DNA of 64,000 nucleotides, from the NCBI GenBank assembly GCA_963676385.2, contig CAXXMM010000002.1:279170-343169 (forward strand), written 5' to 3'. Both the position numbers and the translations under genes were made by a program. The notes below the pieces were generated by a model, which saw only the letters and a list, made by a program, of their open reading frames with translations, was not told where the DNA came from and did not search any database. Positions 60,457 to 64,000 of this stretch are shown here, piece after piece (positions within the stretch are counted from its first letter, which is position 1; each line of letters opens with the position of its first letter). This DNA is from UBA1422 sp963676385. GTDB taxonomy: Bacteria; Bacillota; Clostridia; Peptostreptococcales; Anaerovoracaceae.

Positions 60457-60485
60457 TTCACTTGTGTTCTTTTGTTTGATATGAT
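60457..60485 (+). promoter_or_regulatory. Promoter of the fluoride-riboswitch transcript
   Basis: TTCACT (60457-60462) and TATGAT (60480-60485) are 17 bp apart, starting RNA just before the aptamer. Confidence 0.6.
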
Positions 60486-60495
60486 ACTCTTAACC

Positions 60496-60577
60496 AAGGT
60501 GATGGAGTTCACCTTAATTGCAAAATGCTGATGACTCCTGATTTCGGTTTTGGGCCGGAACGGGAGTCATTTTTTTG
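60496..60577 (+). ncRNA. Fluoride (crcB-type) riboswitch with terminator platform
   Basis: The aptamer contains GGTGATGGAGTTCACC followed by CTGATGACTCC, the two invariant blocks of the fluoride riboswitch. The second block is also the 5' arm of a terminator: ATGACTCC pairs with GGGAGTCAT, followed by seven T residues (60571-60577). Fluoride binding would keep the block in the aptamer and let transcription reach the antiporter gene. Confidence 0.93.
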
Positions 60578-60606
60578 TGTAAAAGAAGAAAAAGGAGATT
60601 AGTCCA

Positions 60607-61812
60607 ATGGAACATATTTATATCATAGCAACCCTTTGGCTGGGGCTGGCCATTATTTCGGCAATTATTGCATACCACTTTGGAATATCCGTTGCATTGG
60701 TGGAAATCTGCGTTGGGATGGTTACTGTAGCGGTTGCCGGATATTTTGGAAAAGCAGATTTGCTAGGAACGGACTTACAATGGTTAAAGTTTCTGGGGTC
60801 TTCCGGGGCTGTTTTTTTGACATTTTTGGCTGGGGCAGAACTAGATCCTGTTGTGATGAAAACGAAGATAAAAGAAGTATTTACTGTAGGGTTGGTAGGC
60901 TTTTCGGCTCCCTTTGTTGGCTGTTCCCTCTTGGCCTATTATGTCATTGGATGGACTTTTGAAGCAAGTTTATTATGTGGGGTAGCACTTTCAACAACTT
61001 CAGTAGCCGTTGTGTATGCAGTCATGCTGGGCAGAGGTCTTAACAAAACGGAATTTGGCAAAGGCGTTTTAGGTGCGTGTTTTGTAAATGATATTGTTAC
61101 CGTCCTTGCGTTGAGTTTCCTGTTCTCTCCCTTTACATACAAAACCCTTGTTTTTGTGGGAACGACCTTGATAGCCTTGCTCACCTTGCCATTGATAACA
61201 AAATGGCTGACTCGGGTGTATGCTTATCATTCAGCGGCCATAAGAACCAAATGGCTGATTTTCGTTCTTTTTGGTTTAGGAGCCCTTGCCGTTTGGTCAG
61301 GAAGCGAAGCGGTGCTTCCCGCCTATTTGGTGGGAATGGTATTAGCCGGTACGGCAGCCAAAGATTCGGATTGGATTGGAAGATTTCGAACCTTAACTGT
61401 AGGGTTTCTGACTCCTTTTTACTTTTTAAGGGCGGGCATGTTGGTATCATTGCCTTCCTTGGTATCGGCACCTTTGGTATTTTTGGCTTTACTGGCGGGA
61501 AAGGTGTTTTCCAAAATCGGCGGGCTATATCCAACTATCAGGTTCTTCCGAAGGGACCACAAGGAAAGGTGGTATTACACCTTAATGATGTCAACCGGGT
61601 TGACCTTTGGAACAATCTCTGCCTTATTTGGATTTTCGCATAACATTATTTCACAAACCCAATATTCCTTTATTGTTGCAGCAGTGATTGCAAGTGCGGT
61701 AGTGCCGACGTTGATTGCAGAATTTGGATTTTTACCTAAACATCTCTTGCCAAAAGATGGAGAGCAAAAGGATATTGAGTGTCAAGAAGAAAACCTAAGT
61801 GTTGAAAGTTAG
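60607..61812 (+). CDS. Fluoride-controlled cation/proton antiporter (CPA2 family)
   Basis: A 401-residue membrane protein with about 12 helices of the Kef/CPA2 Na+(K+)/H+ antiporter fold (FLTFLAGAELDPVVMKTKIKE; LSTTSVAVVYAVML; ACFVNDIVTVLALSFLF with the ion-site Asp). Only a fluoride riboswitch controls it. Antiporters of this type are found behind fluoride riboswitches in several bacteria and are thought to help in fluoride stress, possibly as ion or fluoride exchangers. AAGGAG precedes ATG 60607. Confidence 0.9.
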   Translation: MEHIYIIATLWLGLAIISAIIAYHFGISVALVEICVGMVTVAVAGYFGKADLLGTDLQWLKFLGSSGAVFLTFLAGAELDPVVMKTKIKEVFTVGLVGFSAPFVGCSLLAYYVIGWTFEASLLCGVALSTTSVAVVYAVMLGRGLNKTEFGKGVLGACFVNDIVTVLALSFLFSPFTYKTLVFVGTTLIALLTLPLITKWLTRVYAYHSAAIRTKWLIFVLFGLGALAVWSGSEAVLPAYLVGMVLAGTAAKDSDWIGRFRTLTVGFLTPFYFLRAGMLVSLPSLVSAPLVFLALLAGKVFSKIGGLYPTIRFFRRDHKERWYYTLMMSTGLTFGTISALFGFSHNIISQTQYSFIVAAVIASAVVPTLIAEFGFLPKHLLPKDGEQKDIECQEENLSVES

Positions 61813-61946
61813 TTGAAATGAAGGGCTAGATGAAAATTTAAATGAAATGAAAGGGGCGCTTAACTTGCAATCCTAGGCAAGGAAGCATAAAATGGAAGCA
61901 GATGCCTATAGGATAAAAGGATCCTGTTTTAGAAAGGAGGCCGCAA

Positions 61947-63260
61947 ATGTCAATTGTCGGCGCATTCGTTATGCCGCATCCCCCTATTATCTTCCCGGAA
62001 GTGGGTCGGGGAGAGGAAATAAAAATACAAAAAACCATGGATAGCTGTCGGAAAGTTGCGCGGCAGATTGCTCGCCTTAAACCGGACACTATTATTGTCA
62101 TCAGTCCCCACAGCACCATGTACGAAGATTATATCCATATTTCCCCCGGCAAGGAAGCCGAGGGTGATTTAGCTAGATTTCATGGGCCGAACATAAAGGT
62201 CCATGCTTATTATGATACAGAGTTTGTCAAAGCCCTTGAACTAGCAGCAAAAGAAAATGGTATTCATGCCGGCACTCGAGGAAAACGGGAGAATGCATTG
62301 GATCATGGCACGGTGATTCCACTTTATTTTGTAAACGAGCAGAAAGTCTCTTACCAATTGGTACGCATGGGGATTTCAGGTTTATCCAATGAAGCGCATT
62401 TTCGCCTGGGAAGGTGCATTGCTCAGGTTGCAAAAAAAATGGATAAACGGGTAGTGGTATTGGCTAGTGGAGATCTTTCCCACAAACTGACTCCGGAGGG
62501 ACCTTACGGATTTGCAGAAGAGGGCCCTAAATTTGACCGTTTGGTGACGGATGCTTTTAAGACTTCTGATTTTGCAAAGTTAATGAATTTGCCCGCCACA
62601 TTATGTGAACCTGCCGGAGAATGCGGACTGCGAGCATTCATCATCATGGCAGGTGCGCTAGAAGGGGTAGAGACTGAAAGTAAACTTCTTTCCTATCAGG
62701 GACCTTTTGGGGTGGGATATGCTGTTGCATCTTTCGTTCCCAAAAAGGATCGAGATGCCTATGTTAGACTAGCTCAATATGCGGTAGAAAATTACCTAAA
62801 ATCCGGCAAAAAAGTTACCATGCCTGATTGGGTTCCAACTGAAATGAAGCAGAATAAGGCAGGAGTGTTTGTATCCATTAAGAAGAAAGGCCAATTAAGA
62901 GGCTGCATTGGAACCATTTACCCAACCACAGGAAATATTGCAGAAGAAGTTATGCGCAATGCAGTGGCCTCCAGTGTAGAAGATCCCCGATTTGTTCCCA
63001 TTCATCAAAATGAGTTGTCTGCATTGTCCTTTAGTGTGGATGTGTTGGGAGACCCAGAGCCGATTTCCACAACGGACCTGTTGGACGTGAAGAGATATGG
63101 AGTGATTGTATCATTGGGTCGAAAGAGGGGACTTTTGTTGCCAAACTTGGATGGGGTTGACACGGTGGAAGAACAAGTTACAATCGCACTGAAAAAAGCA
63201 GGGATTGGCGGTAATGAGCATTTTTCTCTGGAACGGTTTGAGGTGGTGAGACACCAGTGA
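61947..63260 (+). CDS. AmmeMemoRadiSam protein: extradiol-dioxygenase-like (Memo/LigB) domain fused to AMMECR1
   Basis: A 437-residue fusion. Residues 1-260 are a class III extradiol dioxygenase/Memo-like domain (FVMPHPPIIFPEVGRGEE; TIIVISPHSTMYEDYIHI; VVVLASGDLSHKLTPEGP). Residues 270-437 are an AMMECR1 domain with the diagnostic KGQLRGCIGTIYPTTGNIA. The two are often separate genes A and B of the AmmeMemoRadiSam system. AAAGGAGG precedes ATG 61947. Its stop overlaps the GTG of the radical SAM gene. Confidence 0.92.
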   Translation: MSIVGAFVMPHPPIIFPEVGRGEEIKIQKTMDSCRKVARQIARLKPDTIIVISPHSTMYEDYIHISPGKEAEGDLARFHGPNIKVHAYYDTEFVKALELAAKENGIHAGTRGKRENALDHGTVIPLYFVNEQKVSYQLVRMGISGLSNEAHFRLGRCIAQVAKKMDKRVVVLASGDLSHKLTPEGPYGFAEEGPKFDRLVTDAFKTSDFAKLMNLPATLCEPAGECGLRAFIIMAGALEGVETESKLLSYQGPFGVGYAVASFVPKKDRDAYVRLAQYAVENYLKSGKKVTMPDWVPTEMKQNKAGVFVSIKKKGQLRGCIGTIYPTTGNIAEEVMRNAVASSVEDPRFVPIHQNELSALSFSVDVLGDPEPISTTDLLDVKRYGVIVSLGRKRGLLLPNLDGVDTVEEQVTIALKKAGIGGNEHFSLERFEVVRHQ

Positions 63261-64000
63261 AAGCGGTGTGTTCCCTTTGCCCCCATGGATGCGTACTGGC
63301 TGATGGACAAATGGGTCGGTGCGGCGCCAGAAAAAACCAACAGGGGGTTATATCCAGCATGAATTATGGCAGAATCGCCGGCATGGGACTGGACCCCATT
63401 GAAAAAAAGCCATTATCCCGTTATATGCCGGGAAGTTTTGTGTTGTCTGTGGGCAGTTTCGGATGTAATCTTGCCTGTCCTTTTTGTCAAAACCATGAAA
63501 TTGTTTCCGGAATCCGTGGACGCAACCTTCCTTATCTTTCCCCTGAAGAGTTAGTACAAACAGCAGTTGATGCGGTTCCCTCGGGAAATATTGGGGTTGC
63601 ATATACTTATAATGAACCTTTAGTAGGGTATGAATACGTGTGGGATACGGCCAAATTGGTTCGTGGCGCAGGGCTAAAAAATGTTTTGGTGACCAATGGT
63701 TATATCTGCCAGGAGCCTTTGCTGGCTTTGTTGCCTTGGATCGATGCGATGAACATTGACCTAAAAAGTTTCCGCCAGAGTTTTTACAGCAAAATCGGTG
63801 GGGATCTTCAAACAGTCAAAGATACCATTGCTCAGGCTACCCAATATTGTCATGTTGAAGTAACCACATTGATTATTCCGGGAGAGAATGACAGTGAAGA
63901 GGAAATGAGAGAACTTTCCTGCTGGATTGGAACAATCGATTCAAACATTCCCCTCCATCTATCCAGATTCTTCCCACGGCATTTATATGGGAATCGTTTC
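63257..64000 (+). CDS. AmmeMemoRadiSam radical SAM enzyme (incomplete at the right edge)
   Basis: Read from GTG 63257 (GTGA overlap with the preceding stop) there is an open frame without stop to the window end, about 248 codons. It starts MKAVCSLCPHGCVLADGQ and RCGARKNQ, a Cys-rich head, then SFGCNLACPFCQNHEI, the CxxxCxxC radical SAM motif, and later YTYNEPLVGYEYV and LKNVLVTNGYICQEPLL of the PflA-like AmmeMemoRadiSam branch. It should act with the AMMECR1/Memo fusion, on an unknown target. Confidence 0.93.
   Translation, partial: MKAVCSLCPHGCVLADGQMGRCGARKNQQGVISSMNYGRIAGMGLDPIEKKPLSRYMPGSFVLSVGSFGCNLACPFCQNHEIVSGIRGRNLPYLSPEELVQTAVDAVPSGNIGVAYTYNEPLVGYEYVWDTAKLVRGAGLKNVLVTNGYICQEPLLALLPWIDAMNIDLKSFRQSFYSKIGGDLQTVKDTIAQATQYCHVEVTTLIIPGENDSEEEMRELSCWIGTIDSNIPLHLSRFFPRHLYGNRF

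Overview
The window looks like chromosome of a strictly anaerobic, low-to-moderate-GC member of the Clostridia. The evidence is AGGAGG-type ribosome binding sites, intrinsic U-tract terminators, sigma-A promoters close to consensus, a trimeric [FeFe] hydrogenase, a glycyl radical enzyme with its activase, and rubredoxin and rubrerythrin-like proteins. Nothing supports a genus-level name. No CRISPR array, rRNA operon or prophage is visible.

Layout. 1-7.9 kb: end of an Amt/Rh ammonium transporter, a PadR regulator with its membrane partner behind a clean promoter/operator, an SGNH hydrolase, ndk, pyrG, a frameshifted acyl-ACP thioesterase, and rubredoxin/ferritin-like oxidative-stress genes. 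7.9-13.4 kb: an operon for a glycyl radical enzyme of unknown substrate, with aldo/keto reductase, activase, flavin-binding protein and YbjQ. 13.4-19 kb: a hydrogenase operon whose NuoF-like subunit is fused to a second, GltD-like flavin module. 19-23.4 kb: a GGDEF/HD-GYP protein, a corrinoid-binding protein and an ABC exporter. 23.4-28.9 kb: an unusual operon of HypB, a large FAD/Fe-S oxidoreductase, a HypA without its zinc domain, a polytopic membrane protein and a TetR regulator, behind a 32-bp palindrome. 28.9-31.1 kb: a zinc ribbon protein and speDE for spermidine synthesis. 31.1-37.3 kb: a minus-strand aminotransferase/transporter/dipeptidase operon with a sigma-54-type promoter and a divergent sigma-54 activator. 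37.3-42.2 kb: two VOC proteins, a Rieske protein and an MMPL exporter pair. 42.2-49.8 kb: a seven-gene membrane complex related to group 4 hydrogenases and complex I, but lacking the NiFe cysteine ligands (an Ehr-type complex). 49.9-51 kb: tRNA-Ala followed by a duplicated tRNA 3' end, a GC-rich element and a transposase remnant. 51-53.7 kb: a block with more G/C-ending codons holding a DUF4342-like protein and a two-component system. 53.9-58.5 kb: a complete sigma-54 circuit (activator, tandem upstream palindromes, -24/-12 promoter, saccharopine-dehydrogenase-like enzyme, amino acid permease). 58.5-64 kb: an RsmH-like methyltransferase, a YdcF protein, a fluoride riboswitch controlling a cation/proton antiporter, and an AmmeMemoRadiSam locus running off the end.

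The common theme is anaerobic redox balancing and amino acid use. The hydrogenase would link NAD(P)H, ferredoxin and H2. The Ehr-type complex could couple a low-potential redox reaction to ion movement. Two sigma-54 modules appear to switch on uptake and metabolism of amino acids or peptides. The least explained parts are the Ehr-type complex, the HypB/short-HypA operon, the glycyl radical enzyme with Gln in the active-site motif, and the tRNA-adjacent element. Two genes are broken at homopolymer runs, which could be real or could be sequencing error.
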